64,000 nucleotides of DNA from Microbacterium sp. CSI-V (GCF_001984105.1 NZ_MTQM01000009.1:1240001-1304000), one strand, 5' to 3'. Positions 41,577-50,760 are shown, numbered from the stretch's first letter. Numbers and translations are program-made. Notes: generated from the sequence alone by a model not told the origin.

Positions 41577-43324
41577 CCCGTCTCTGGAACGAGCCGGCGG
41601 CGTTCGCGGACGAGATGATCGACGGCTTCGTCGCGGCCAACGGCCGCTACGTCCGCCGCATCCCGGGAGGGGTCGCGCGCGCGACGACCTCGCCGAGCGG
41701 GCAGGTCGCGGTCGTGGTGGGCGGCGGCTCGGGCCACTACCCGGCCTTCGGTGGTCTCGTCGGCCCGGGCCTGGCGCACGCGGCAGCGATGGGCAACCTC
41801 TTCGCCTCCCCATCGACGCAGCAGGTGTACAGCGCGGCGCGGACCGCTGACAACGGCGGCGGGGTGTTCTTCGCCTACGGCAACTACGCCGGCGACGTCC
41901 TGAACTTCGACGCGGCACAGGAGCGCCTGCGCAGCGAGGGCATCGACGCGCAGACCGTCACCGTCACCGACGACATCTCCTCCGCACCTCCCGCGGAACG
42001 CCACCGGCGGCGGGGCATCGCGGGCGATCTCACGGTCTTCCGCGCCGCCGCGGCCGCCGCCGAACGGGGGGACGACCTCGACGGAGTGGCCCGCGTCGCC
42101 GCCCTCGCCAACGAGCGCACCCGCTCCTTCGGCGTGGCGTTCACGGGCTGCACGCTCCCCGGCGCTCAGGACCCGCTGTTCAGCGTCGCCGAGGGGCGCA
42201 TGGCGGTGGGGCTCGGCATCCACGGCGAACAGGGGATCGACGAGACCGCGATCCCCACCGCCGACGGACTCGCCGAGATGCTGGTGGCGGCCCTGCTAGA
42301 CCCCGCCGAGGTCCCCGACGGCGTGGCATCCGTCTCCGGCGCCCGCGTGGTGCCGGTGCTGAACGGGCTCGGCTCGCTCAAGTACGAGGAGATGTTCGTC
42401 GTGTACCGGCGGATCGCCCAGCTCCTCGAGGACGCCGGGATCGAGATCGTCGACCCGCACGTGGGCGAGTACTGCACCTCGTTCGACATGGCCGGCACGT
42501 CGCTGACGCTCTACTGGCTCGACGACGAACTCGCAGCGCTCTGGGAGCACCCGGTCGACACCCCCGCCTACCGGCGAGGAGCGGTCGCCGCGACCGAACG
42601 CGTGTCGGCGCCGGTGGCCGAGACGGAGACCGCCGACGACATGCCGGATGCCGACGACACCTCGCGCGCGACGGCGCAGACGGTGCGTCTCGCGGTGGAG
42701 GCGATCGCCGACACCATCGACGCGCACGTCGACGAGCTCGGACGCCTGGATGCCGTCGCCGGCGACGGGGACCACGGCATCGGGATGCAGCGCGGCGCCC
42801 ACGCGGCGCAGGCCGCGGCGGACGCCGCCGCCGCCGCGGGCGCGGGGGCCGCCACCACGCTGCGGCGCGCCGCGGACGCGTGGGCCGATCGCGCAGGCGG
42901 GACCTCCGGCGCGCTGTGGGGAGTGATCCTCGGCGCGATCGCCCGCACGCTGGGCGACACGGGTGCGCCGACGGCCGCCGACGTCGCGGGCGGGGTGTCC
43001 GCCGCCTCACGCGCGGTCACCGACTACGGGAAGGCCGAAGTGGGCGACAAGACGCTCGTCGACGCTCTCGTGCCCTTCGCCGCGACCCTTTCCCACGCGA
43101 TCGACGGCGGCGCCTCGCTCGCCTCCGCCTGGGCGTCCGCGGCCGACTCGGCCGACCGGGCCGCCGCGGCGACCGCCGATCTGCTGCCCCGCAAGGGCCG
43201 CGCCCGCACCCACGGCGAACACGCCGTGGGAACCCCCGACCCGGGCGCCGTCTCCCTCGCGCTCATCACCGCCGCGATCGCCCCCGTGCTGGCGACCGCC
43301 TCCGAGAACGGAACCCCCTCATGA
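41573..43324 (+). CDS. lerK: DhaK-DhaL fusion kinase, probable L-erythrulose kinase
   Basis: 583 aa from GTG 41573. Residues 1-330 are a DhaK domain: [20 protein letters not shown], and LGIHGEQGI with the histidine that binds the ketose carbonyl covalently. Residues about 380-583 are DhaL with [12 protein letters not shown] (Mg-ATP Asp ligands), [14 protein letters not shown] and [16 protein letters not shown]-dependent dihydroxyacetone kinases have this fusion; homologues that sit with RpiB and TIM paralogues phosphorylate tetruloses. Context gives L-erythrulose to L-erythrulose 1-phosphate. Dihydroxyacetone kinase remains the alternative. Confidence 0.78.
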   Translation: MTRLWNEPAAFADEMIDGFVAANGRYVRRIPGGVARATTSPSGQVAVVVGGGSGHYPAFGGLVGPGLAHAAAMGNLFASPSTQQVYSAARTADNGGGVFFAYGNYAGDVLNFDAAQERLRSEGIDAQTVTVTDDISSAPPAERHRRRGIAGDLTVFRAAAAAAERGDDLDGVARVAALANERTRSFGVAFTGCTLPGAQDPLFSVAEGRMAVGLGIHGEQGIDETAIPTADGLAEMLVAALLDPAEVPDGVASVSGARVVPVLNGLGSLKYEEMFVVYRRIAQLLEDAGIEIVDPHVGEYCTSFDMAGTSLTLYWLDDELAALWEHPVDTPAYRRGAVAATERVSAPVAETETADDMPDADDTSRATAQTVRLAVEAIADTIDAHVDELGRLDAVAGDGDHGIGMQRGAHAAQAAADAAAAAGAGAATTLRRAADAWADRAGGTSGALWGVILGAIARTLGDTGAPTAADVAGGVSAASRAVTDYGKAEVGDKTLVDALVPFAATLSHAIDGGASLASAWASAADSADRAAAATADLLPRKGRARTHGEHAVGTPDPGAVSLALITAAIAPVLATASENGTPS

Positions 43325-43791
43325 CCTCTCCCCTGCGCATCGTGATCGGCTCCGACGACGCCGGCTTCGACTACAAGGAGATCCTCAAGCGCGACCTCGA
43401 GGCCAACGACGGCGTCCTCGCGGTCACCGATGTGGGCGTGGACGCCGACGGCCACACGCCCTACCCGACGGTCGCGATCGAGGCGGCCTCGCGCGTCGCC
43501 GACGGCGAAGCCGACCGGGCGCTTCTGATCTGCGGAACCGGACTGGGCGTGGCGATCGCGGCCAACAAGGTCCCCGGCATCCGCGCGGTCACCGCGCACG
43601 ACTCCTTCTCGGTCGAGCGCGGGGTGCTGTCCAACAACGCGCAGGTGCTCACCATGGGGCAGCGGGTCGTCGGGATCGAGCTCGCGCGACGGCTCGTGCG
43701 CGAGTGGCTCACCTACCGCTTCGACGACTCCTCGGCGAGCGCCGAGAAGGTCGCCGTCCTCACCGCGTACGAGAACACCGGATCCTGCTGA
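43321..43791 (+). CDS. derI: RpiB/LacAB-family isomerase, probable D-erythrulose-4-phosphate isomerase
   Basis: 156 aa, ATG in overlap with the kinase stop. RpiB fold: [40 protein letters not shown], then [20 protein letters not shown] with the catalytic Cys, and [15 protein letters not shown]. Ribose-5-phosphate isomerase B is the parent family, but this gene is embedded with tetrulose kinase and a TIM paralogue, as for DerI, which converts D-erythrulose 4-phosphate to D-erythrose 4-phosphate. That product enters the pentose-phosphate and shikimate pathways. Confidence 0.78.
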   Translation: MTSPLRIVIGSDDAGFDYKEILKRDLEANDGVLAVTDVGVDADGHTPYPTVAIEAASRVADGEADRALLICGTGLGVAIAANKVPGIRAVTAHDSFSVERGVLSNNAQVLTMGQRVVGIELARRLVREWLTYRFDDSSASAEKVAVLTAYENTGSC

Positions 43792-44558
43792 TGACCGCAC
43801 CGGTGTGGGTCGGGGTGAGCCTGAAGACGTACTTCGGACACGCCCGCGCCCTCGCGTGGCTGGACGACGTCGCCCGTATCGCCCGTGAGACACCCGCCAT
43901 CGCCTCCGGCGCGGTGCGGCTCGTCGTCGTCCCCACGTACCTGCAGATCCCCGCGGCGCTCGCGGTCTTCGCCGGAACGGACGTGCGGGTGGGTGCCCAG
44001 GATGTCTCCGCACACCCGGCCGGCGCCTTCACCGGCGAGATCACGGCTTCCGAGCTCGCGGAGATCGGTGTCGCGTTCGCCGAGATCGGTCACGCCGAGC
44101 GTCGACGCCTGTTCGGGGAGACCGACGCGGAGACGGCGGCGAAGGCCGCGGCCGCGCTGACCGCGGGTCTCACGCCGCTCCTCTGCCTGGGCGAGACCGG
44201 GAGAACCGCCCCCGAGATCGCTGCCGCGACCGTCGTGGCCCAGCTCCACGCGGATCTCGAGGGTGCACCGGCGGGCGCGGTCACCGTCGCCTACGAGCCG
44301 GTGTGGGCGATCGGCGCGGAGTCCCCGGCATCCCTCGCGCACATCGTCCCCGTCGCGCGGGCGCTGCGCGCGGCGCTCGACGCCCTGCCGGAGCGTGCGG
44401 GCAGCGCGGTGGTGTACGGCGGGTCGGCGGGGCCGGGCCTGCTCACCGACCTCGGCGGGGCGGTCGACGGCCTGTTCCTCGGCCGCTTCGCCCACGACCC
44501 CGCGCAGCTTCGCCGCGTCCTCGACGAGGCCGCCGCCCGCGCGGGGGTGAGCGCGTGA
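43791..44558 (+). CDS. lerI: TIM-like protein, probable L-erythrulose-1-phosphate isomerase
   Basis: 255 aa; TGATG overlap with the RpiB gene. Triose-phosphate isomerase fold with Lys in GVSLKTYFG, His in FAEIGHAERRRLFGE and Glu in VAYEPVWAIG, plus the phosphate loop YGGSAGPGL. The expected N-K motif of housekeeping TIM is replaced by SLKTY, and the gene sits in a catabolic operon, so it is a paralogue like LerI, which converts L-erythrulose 1-phosphate to D-erythrulose 4-phosphate. Confidence 0.78.
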   Translation: MTAPVWVGVSLKTYFGHARALAWLDDVARIARETPAIASGAVRLVVVPTYLQIPAALAVFAGTDVRVGAQDVSAHPAGAFTGEITASELAEIGVAFAEIGHAERRRLFGETDAETAAKAAAALTAGLTPLLCLGETGRTAPEIAAATVVAQLHADLEGAPAGAVTVAYEPVWAIGAESPASLAHIVPVARALRAALDALPERAGSAVVYGGSAGPGLLTDLGGAVDGLFLGRFAHDPAQLRRVLDEAAARAGVSA

Positions 44559-45349
44559 TCGGCCTGGGAACCTACGCGTTCTTCTGGCAGCACTCCGCCC
44601 TCGCTCCCGAACCCCTGACGCTCCGCGGAGCCTTCGAGGCCACCCGTGCGCTCGATGTGGGGCTGTTCCAGATCTGCGACTACGCCCCTCTGGAGCACAT
44701 GGGCGATCGCGAGCTGGCCGAGGCGGCGACCGCCGCACGTGATCTCGGGGTCATCGTGCAGCTCGGCACGAAGGGCCTCACTCCCGAGCGGCTCCAGCGC
44801 TTCCTGTGCCTCGCCGAGGTCTTCGACGCCCGCCTCCTCCGCTCGATGCTCAGCGGCCCGGAGGGCACTCCGACACTCCGGCAGGCCGAGCTCTGGCTCG
44901 CCGACACCCTGCCCTCGTTCGAGGACGCCGGGGTGACCCTGGCCCTCGAGACCTACGAGCAGGTCGCCACGGTCGACCTCGTCGACCTGGTGTGGTCGCT
45001 GTCGAGCGAGAGCCTGGGCATCTGCCTCGACCCCGCGAACGTCGTCGCCCGCCTCGAGCAGCCGGCCGCCTGCGTCGAGGTGTGCACGGAACTCGTCGCC
45101 AACGTGCACGTCAAGGATTTCGCTTTCCATCGCCGCGACGGCTGGGTCGGCTTCGAGTACACCGGCGCTCCGATGGGTTCGGGACTGCACGACTACCCCC
45201 ACCTCCTCGACACCGTCCGACCGCGCGAGCGCGGCATCGACGAGATCGTCGAGCACTGGCTCCCCTGGCAGGGGGATGCCGAGACCACCGTCCGCCTCGA
45301 GCGGGAATGGACCCGCACCACCATCGACTACCTCAGGAGCACCCCATGA
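44555..45349 (+). CDS. oiaC: Xylose-isomerase-like TIM barrel, probable 3-oxo-isoapionate decarboxylase
   Basis: 264 aa from GTG 44555 (GTGA overlap). AP endonuclease/xylose-isomerase-like barrel with metal ligands visible in order: Glu in TLALETYEQ (near 133), Asp in GICLDPANV (near 160), His in ANVHVKDF (near 186) and Glu in VRLEREWT (near 250). The operon position next to an ApnO-like dehydrogenase matches OiaC, which decarboxylates 3-oxo-isoapionate to L-erythrulose. From sequence alone it could be another sugar epimerase; the neighbours make decarboxylase the best call. Confidence 0.65.
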   Translation: MIGLGTYAFFWQHSALAPEPLTLRGAFEATRALDVGLFQICDYAPLEHMGDRELAEAATAARDLGVIVQLGTKGLTPERLQRFLCLAEVFDARLLRSMLSGPEGTPTLRQAELWLADTLPSFEDAGVTLALETYEQVATVDLVDLVWSLSSESLGICLDPANVVARLEQPAACVEVCTELVANVHVKDFAFHRRDGWVGFEYTGAPMGSGLHDYPHLLDTVRPRERGIDEIVEHWLPWQGDAETTVRLEREWTRTTIDYLRSTP

Positions 45350-46212
45350 CCGAGACCACCACCGACCTCCACTCGATCGCCGTCATCGGCGCGGGCGGGA
45401 AGATGGGGATGCGCGTGTCGAACAACCTCGCGCGTACCGCCCACCCCGTGGCCTACGTCGAGAACTCCCCCGCCGGTCGCGAGCGCACGATCGCCGCGGG
45501 CCGGGAGCTCACCGAGGCGGCCACCGCGGTCGCCGACGCCGACATCGTGGTGCTCGCCGTCCCCGACCTCGCCCTCGGCGCGGTCACGGCCGAGCTCGTT
45601 CCGCAGCTGAAGTCGGGAGCGATCGTGCTGACGCTCGATCCCGCCGCCGCCTACGCGGGCCTGCTCACCACGCGCGCGGACGTCATCCAGGCGGTGGCCC
45701 ACCCGTGCCACCCGTCGGTCTTCCTCGAGCGCACGACGAAGGAGGAGTGGGCCGACACCTTCGGCGGCATCGCCGCCCCGCAGGACGCGATCGCCGCGAT
45801 CGAGTCCGACGACCCCGTCAAGCGGGCGATCGTCGAGGCGACCGTCCGCGCGATCTACGCCCCCGTCATCGACGTGCACTGGGTCACCGTGAAGCAGCTC
45901 GCGCAGCTCGAGCCCACGCTGGTGGAGACGGTGGCGTGCATGATCGGTTCGCTCCTGAACGAAGCGCTGGACGAGGCCGTCCACACGATGGGCGTGCCCG
46001 AGGCGGCGGCGCGCAGCATCCTCTACGGCCACACGCAGGTGGCGCTCGCGAACGGACTCCGCGGCGACAACCCCTTCAGCGACGCGTGCCTCATCGCCAT
46101 GGACTACGGCCGCGAGAGCATCATCAAGGAAGACTGGAAGAAGATCTTCCGCGACGACGAGCTCGACAAGAACCTCGCCCGGATGCTCGACCTCGACCGG
46201 ATCGCACGCTGA
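45346..46212 (+). CDS. apnO: PGDH_C-family NAD-dependent protein, probable D-apionate oxidoisomerase
   Basis: 288 aa, ATG in overlap with the previous stop. N-terminal Rossmann domain IAVIGAGGKMGMRVSNNLAR, then a conserved AHPCHPSVFLERTTKEEW segment and an all-helical C-terminal domain beginning IDVHWVTVKQLAQLEPTLVE, characteristic of the phosphogluconate-dehydrogenase C-terminal family (PF16896). ApnO, which oxidises and rearranges D-apionate to 3-oxo-isoapionate, belongs to this family and has similar length. Its pairing with the OiaC-like gene supports the assignment. Confidence 0.68.
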   Translation: MTETTTDLHSIAVIGAGGKMGMRVSNNLARTAHPVAYVENSPAGRERTIAAGRELTEAATAVADADIVVLAVPDLALGAVTAELVPQLKSGAIVLTLDPAAAYAGLLTTRADVIQAVAHPCHPSVFLERTTKEEWADTFGGIAAPQDAIAAIESDDPVKRAIVEATVRAIYAPVIDVHWVTVKQLAQLEPTLVETVACMIGSLLNEALDEAVHTMGVPEAAARSILYGHTQVALANGLRGDNPFSDACLIAMDYGRESIIKEDWKKIFRDDELDKNLARMLDLDRIAR

Positions 46213-46222
46213 GGAGACGACC

Positions 46223-46978
46223 ATGAGCAGACTCACCGGGAAGACCGCTCTGGTCACGGGCGCCGCCAAGGGCATCGGCTTCGCCGTGGCCGCCCGCTTC
46301 GTCGCCGAGGGCGCGCGCGCCGTGATCGCGGACGTGGATGCCGCCGGCGCCCGCGCCGCGGCTGAGGGCTTGGGTCCGGACGCGCGGGCGCTCGCGATGG
46401 ACATCTCGGACGAGGAGTCCGTCGCCGGAGGGTTCGCCGAACTGCAGAGCGCGGGATGGGAGCCCGACGTCGTCGTCGCCAACGCCGGGGTGCAGCTGTT
46501 CGGTCGGGACGCCCCCGCCGCCGAGCTCGACCTCGACGTGTGGCGCCGGACGCTCGACATCAACCTCACCGGGGCGTTCCTGACCGTGAAGTACGCGGTG
46601 CGATCGATGCTCCGCGGCCGCGGCGGGTCGATCATCCTCACCGGAAGCCCGACCGCGGTCAACGGCGAAGGCAAGGACTTCACCGCCTACAGCGCGTCCA
46701 AGGCCGGTGTGCACGGCCTGGCCCGCACCGTCGCTGCGGCATATGCCGCCGACGGCATCCGCGTGAACACCGTCCAACCCGCGTACACCGAAACGCCGCT
46801 GGTGGCCGCGATCACCGACGACCCCGAGGCGCGCGCCGCCATCGTCGGGCGCATCCCCGTCGGTCGCGCGGGAACGCCCGACGACGTCACCGGCATCATG
46901 GTGTACCTCGCCAGCGACGAGGGCGCGTTCGCCACCGGCGCGACGTTCGTCGTCGACGGCGGCATGACCACGCTCTGA
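46223..46978 (+). CDS. Short-chain dehydrogenase, candidate D-apiose 1-dehydrogenase
   Basis: 251 aa from ATG 46223 (GAGGAGACGACC just upstream). Classical SDR: TGAAKGIG cofactor motif, Asp in VIADVDA (prefers NAD), NAG as VANAG, catalytic Ser in ILTGSPTA, YSASK with Tyr and Lys, and the C-terminal VDGGMTTL. Located between the ApnO-like and ApnL-like genes, it may oxidise D-apiose to D-apionolactone, the one step not otherwise covered. The characterised apiose dehydrogenase is of the GFO/IDH/MocA type, so this would be an unrelated replacement. A tetritol or other polyol dehydrogenase feeding L-erythrulose is the alternative. Confidence 0.85.
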   Translation: MSRLTGKTALVTGAAKGIGFAVAARFVAEGARAVIADVDAAGARAAAEGLGPDARALAMDISDEESVAGGFAELQSAGWEPDVVVANAGVQLFGRDAPAAELDLDVWRRTLDINLTGAFLTVKYAVRSMLRGRGGSIILTGSPTAVNGEGKDFTAYSASKAGVHGLARTVAAAYAADGIRVNTVQPAYTETPLVAAITDDPEARAAIVGRIPVGRAGTPDDVTGIMVYLASDEGAFATGATFVVDGGMTTL

Positions 46979-46979
46979 C

Positions 46980-48713
46980 ATGACCTGGAACGACGACGAG
47001 GTCGCGTGGTCGAGCGGCCCGTGGACCCTGACGCGGCGGCGCGGCGACGAGTTCGCCGACATCGCGTTCCGCGGCCGCCCGGTGCTGCGCAGCGTCCGCC
47101 TCGCCGTCCGCGACCGGGACTGGAACACCCTCCCGCTCTCCGTCGACGAGGTCCGCGACGAGCCCGGATGTCTCCGCCTCGGCGTTCGCGCGTCGGCCGA
47201 CCCCGGAGGCCTCGAGGGCGAGCTCGTGGCGCGCGCGGACGACGACCGGCTCGAGATCGCGGTCGACCTGATCAGCACCGCGGCGTTCGAGACGAACCGG
47301 ACCGGACTCGTGGTGCTCCACCCGCCGAGGGTGAGCGGCCGCGCCCTCTCCGTGGACCATCCGGACGGCTCGTCCGAGGCCACCCGTTTCCCCGACGGGA
47401 TCAGCCCGCACCAGCCGGCGACGGACATCGCCGCACTCCGGTGGTCCTCGGATGCCGGGGAGATGCGGATGACGTTCTCGGGCGACGTGTTCGAGATGGA
47501 GGACCAGCGCAACTGGACCGACGCGTCGTTCAAGACGTACAACCGCCCCCTCGCTCTGCCCTTCCCGGTCCGGCTCGCCGCCGGGGAGCGCGTCGCGCAG
47601 ACCGTGGTGATCGAGCGCGTCGGTCCCGTGCCGCCGCCCGAGCCGACGGGGCCGGCGGTCATCGACCTGCGCGCCGAGGGGACCGCGCCGTCCCTCGGCA
47701 TCGGCGCGAGCACCGCCCCCGACCCCGTCGAGGAGGTCGATGACCGGCCGTTGCCCGTCGACACGGTGCTCGTCGAGCTCGACCTGGCCTCGCCCGCGTG
47801 GCCCGCCGCCCTCGCCCGCGCGCGGCGCGCCGGGCTCCCGCTCGACGTCCGCTTCGTCGTCGACGAGCAGCGGCCGGACGCCCTGCAGGACGGCGTCGAC
47901 GCGCTCACGGGGATCGACGTGCGCCGCGTGGCCGCTTTCCGAGCCGACGGTCCCGCCCGGCACGTTTCCGACGCGGAGACGGTGGCGGCCCTCCGCGCGG
48001 CGAGCGGGCGCGCGGGGCTGAGGGCGCCCGTCGCGGGCGGGGTGCGGACGCACTTCACCGAACTCAACCGCGAACACCACCGCCTCCCGGCCGGGCTCGA
48101 CGGCCTCGGCTTCGCGATCACCCCCCTCTTCCACGACGTGAGCACCGCGCAGCTGGTCGAGTCGGTCGCGATGCAGAGACGGGTGGCGGAGCAGGCGGTC
48201 CGGCTGTCCGGCGGGATCCCCGTCGACATCGGCCCGATCGGACTGCTCCCGCACGTGAACGCCGTCTCGACGACCGCCGAGCCGCGACCGTCGCAGCCCG
48301 ATCTCCGCGACGGCTACGGCCCGGCGCTCCTCCCCTCCGCAGACCCGCGCCAGGATGCCGTCGAGCTCGCCGCCTGGACCATCGCGAGCGCCGCAGCCCT
48401 CACCGTGCCGGGCGTGCGATCTCTGACCTACTTCGAGGAGTGGGGGGCGCGCGGCATCCGGAGGCCGGACGGCACGGACCGACCGGTGGCCGCGGCGATC
48501 GCCGCCCTCGCGGAGCTCGGCGGTCATCCCGCGCTCACGGGCGACTCGCCGGACGGGTCCGTCTGGGCGGTCGGGGCGCTCACCCCGTGGGGCGCCGTCG
48601 TGCTGCTCGCGAACCTCGACCACCGGGCCCGCGACCTCGAGGTACGCACCCCGCGCGGGTCGACCTCGGTCCGGCTGGAGCGTTCCGGCTGGGCGAGGAT
48701 CGTCCTGCCCTGA
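46980..48713 (+). CDS. apnL: Probable D-apionolactone lactonase (ApnL-like)
   Basis: 577 aa; ATG 46980 starts 2 bp after the SDR stop. Soluble, no signal peptide. An N-terminal beta-rich part contains FEMEDQRNWTDASFKTY (about 165-181), which I associate with the ApnL lactonase family; the second half resembles a TIM barrel (DTVLVELDLASPAWPAALAR to GIPVDIGPIGLLPHVN) and a small C-terminal beta domain. ApnL hydrolyses D-apionolactone to D-apionate and has little resemblance to other lactonases. Last gene of the operon. Family recall rather than motif-level proof, but the neighbours fit every adjacent step. Confidence 0.6.
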   Translation: MTWNDDEVAWSSGPWTLTRRRGDEFADIAFRGRPVLRSVRLAVRDRDWNTLPLSVDEVRDEPGCLRLGVRASADPGGLEGELVARADDDRLEIAVDLISTAAFETNRTGLVVLHPPRVSGRALSVDHPDGSSEATRFPDGISPHQPATDIAALRWSSDAGEMRMTFSGDVFEMEDQRNWTDASFKTYNRPLALPFPVRLAAGERVAQTVVIERVGPVPPPEPTGPAVIDLRAEGTAPSLGIGASTAPDPVEEVDDRPLPVDTVLVELDLASPAWPAALARARRAGLPLDVRFVVDEQRPDALQDGVDALTGIDVRRVAAFRADGPARHVSDAETVAALRAASGRAGLRAPVAGGVRTHFTELNREHHRLPAGLDGLGFAITPLFHDVSTAQLVESVAMQRRVAEQAVRLSGGIPVDIGPIGLLPHVNAVSTTAEPRPSQPDLRDGYGPALLPSADPRQDAVELAAWTIASAAALTVPGVRSLTYFEEWGARGIRRPDGTDRPVAAAIAALAELGGHPALTGDSPDGSVWAVGALTPWGAVVLLANLDHRARDLEVRTPRGSTSVRLERSGWARIVLP

Positions 48714-48837
48714 GGCGCATTGCGGCCCTACCGCATGGCATCCCCTGCGTGCAAAGGCCAATCCGAAACACACAGTGTCTCCGAAGATGTGTGAAAGGCG
48801 ACCGAATGGTCGCTGTCAGAACTCTGGGAGGTTCATC

Positions 48838-49245
48838 ATGAGCTCGTCACCGAACCGCATCGTCGCGACCGTCTTCGGCGCCGTCTACCTGCTCGTCGGT
48901 CTGCTCGGCTTCGCCGTCACCGGCGGCGTCGGCTTCATCAGCAACGAGGGTGGCCTGCTGCTGGGCATCTTCGCGGTCAACCCGCTCCACAACATCGCGC
49001 ACCTCCTGATCGGTGCCGCGCTGCTCATCGCCGGTCTCGCCAACGCGCGCGCCGCCAAGGGCGTCAACACCACCGTCGGTGCGGTCTACCTGCTCCTCGG
49101 TATCGTCGGCTTCTTCCTCACCGGACCGGCCAACATCCTCGCCCTCAACGTGCCCGACCACTTCCTCCACCTCGCGAGCGCCGTCGTGCTCCTGGGTGTC
49201 GGCCTCGGCACCGAGCGCAACGTCCCCCGCACCGCGGCGGTCTGA
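48838..49245 (+). CDS. DUF4383 membrane protein
   Basis: 135 aa from ATG 48838 (GGGAGG 6 nt upstream). Four helices with the DUF4383 pattern: RIVATVFGAVYLLVGLLGF, then NPLHNIAHLLIGAALLIAGL, AVYLLLGIVGFFLTG and NVPDHFLHLASAVVLLGVGL; HNIAHL and DHxLHL are the conserved histidine motifs. Common in actinobacteria, sometimes linked to stress responses; function unknown. Followed after 2 bp by another membrane-protein gene. Confidence 0.88.
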   Translation: MSSSPNRIVATVFGAVYLLVGLLGFAVTGGVGFISNEGGLLLGIFAVNPLHNIAHLLIGAALLIAGLANARAAKGVNTTVGAVYLLLGIVGFFLTGPANILALNVPDHFLHLASAVVLLGVGLGTERNVPRTAAV

Positions 49246-49247
49246 GC

Positions 49248-49778
49248 GTGAACGCCGCGACCTTCGTCCGGTCGTGGCCCTCCGTGTCCGCATGGGGGGC
49301 AGGCCTGATCCTCGCCGCCCTCGGTGCGGGCGCCATCGTCGGACCCAGCTCCGGGATCGCCTCGCGCGGTCTCGGAGCGGGTCTGGTCGTCCTCGGGGTG
49401 GCCGCGCTCGTCTGGGGTGGAGCCGTGCTCGCCCTGGGTCGGTTCGTCGCCCCGCGCACGACGCTGGCGGGAGTTCTGGCGGGAGTCCTCGCGGCATCCG
49501 CCCTGATGTTCGTCCTGCCGACTCACACCAGCATCGTCGCGGTCACCGCCGCCACGTTCCTCCTCATCGTGGTCGGCGCGGCCGTCGCGGTGCACGTCCG
49601 GCGCGGCGGACGCGAGGGCTCAGCCCCGCGGACCGCGCAGCCGATGAGCGTGTGGGGGCTCCTGCTCGCCGCGTCGATCATCGCCGTCGTCGTCACCCCC
49701 GCTCTGGGGGCGACGCAGGACGCGGTGCTGATCCGCGACGACGGCAGCGTCCCCGTCATCACCCACGAGGGTCACTGA
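49248..49778 (+). CDS. Membrane protein of unknown function
   Basis: 176 aa from GTG 49248, 2 bp after the DUF4383 stop, so in one operon with it. Five hydrophobic segments (SAWGAGLILAALGAGAIVG, GLGAGLVVLGVAALVWGGAV, TLAGVLAGVLAASALMFVL, SIVAVTAATFLLIVVGAAVA, WGLLLAASIIAVVVTPALGA) and a short polar tail ending THEGH. No motif recognised. Confidence 0.7.
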   Translation: MNAATFVRSWPSVSAWGAGLILAALGAGAIVGPSSGIASRGLGAGLVVLGVAALVWGGAVLALGRFVAPRTTLAGVLAGVLAASALMFVLPTHTSIVAVTAATFLLIVVGAAVAVHVRRGGREGSAPRTAQPMSVWGLLLAASIIAVVVTPALGATQDAVLIRDDGSVPVITHEGH

Positions 49779-49818
49779 TCCGGCCCTTCCGCCTCCCGCG
49801 GGATGGCACGCTGGAACG

Positions 49819-50727
49819 GTGACGTCCTCACCCCCGGTCCCGGCGCCGATCGCGCGGTTGCGCGCCAAGCTCCTCACCGCCCTCGCGGGCGACCCGACCG
49901 GGATGGCGCCGTACGTCCGCGCGATCGCCGAGGGCGACGACGGCGGCTACTTCGTCGAGAACGGTCCCGCGTGGACCGTCCATGCCGGAATGGGCACCTT
50001 GGTCGCCGGCATCCGGGCCCTTCTCCTGCAGGCGCTGCACCCCGGGGCGCTCGCGGGGGTCCACGACTGGTCGCGCTACCGCGAGGACCCGATCGGGCGC
50101 CTCACCGGCACCGTGCGCTGGGTCATCACCCTCACGTACGGATCCCAAACCCAGGCGGATGCCGAGACCGCCCGCGTGGGCCGCTTCCACCAACGCGTGC
50201 GGGGGACGTACGTCGGCGGCGACGGAGACGCGCGCGGCTACACCGCCGAGGACCGCGACCTCGTCCGGTGGGTCCACATCGCCTTCACCGACGCGTTCCT
50301 GCGGAGCCACCAGGCCTACGGCGGCCCGATCCCCGGCGGCGCCGACGCGTACGTCGCCGACTGGGCGACGGCGGGTCGGCTCATGCGCCTGCCCGATCCG
50401 CCGCTCACCGAGGCCGCCCTCCGCGCCGAGCTCGAGGGGTTCCTCGACCGTGGCGAGCTGCGCCACGACGAGCGGGTCGACGACGTCGTCCGTTTCCTGC
50501 GGAAGCCCCCGTTCACGGGACTCATGGGCGTGGCCTACCGCGTGCTGTTCGCCGCCGCGGTCGCGACCTTCCCACCGCGGGTGCGCAAGATGCTGGGCAT
50601 CCGCCGCTCGTGGCTGCCGGTGAAGACCGCGACACGCCTGATCCTGCGGATCACCGAACGCGCGCTCGGATCCGGTCCGCGCGCGCAGGACATGGCGCGG
50701 CTGCGGCTGCGCCGCCTGGGGCTGTAG
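49819..50727 (+). CDS. DUF2236 (MpaB/latex-clearing-like) oxygenase family protein
   Basis: 302 aa from GTG 49819. FVENGPAWTVHAGMGTLVAG, LLLQALHPGALAGVHDWSRY and GTVRWVITLTYGS match the DUF2236 core, in which His and other polar residues may bind heme b as in the latex-clearing protein. WVHIAFTDAFLRSHQAYG and a basic C-terminal segment follow. The substrate is unknown for most members. Monocistronic. Confidence 0.82.
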   Translation: MTSSPPVPAPIARLRAKLLTALAGDPTGMAPYVRAIAEGDDGGYFVENGPAWTVHAGMGTLVAGIRALLLQALHPGALAGVHDWSRYREDPIGRLTGTVRWVITLTYGSQTQADAETARVGRFHQRVRGTYVGGDGDARGYTAEDRDLVRWVHIAFTDAFLRSHQAYGGPIPGGADAYVADWATAGRLMRLPDPPLTEAALRAELEGFLDRGELRHDERVDDVVRFLRKPPFTGLMGVAYRVLFAAAVATFPPRVRKMLGIRRSWLPVKTATRLILRITERALGSGPRAQDMARLRLRRLGL

Positions 50728-50760
50728 CGCCGGGCCGGGTTCGCGGGTCGCGGCCCGTTC

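Noticed and set aside
41573..43324. Housekeeping dihydroxyacetone kinase
   Set aside because: Possible from sequence alone, but the neighbours are paralogues of RpiB and TIM and apionate-type enzymes, which point to tetrulose phosphorylation.
43791..44558. Glycolytic triose-phosphate isomerase
   Set aside because: It is in a catabolic operon rather than with gap/pgk, and has SLKTY where glycolytic enzymes have an N-x-K motif.
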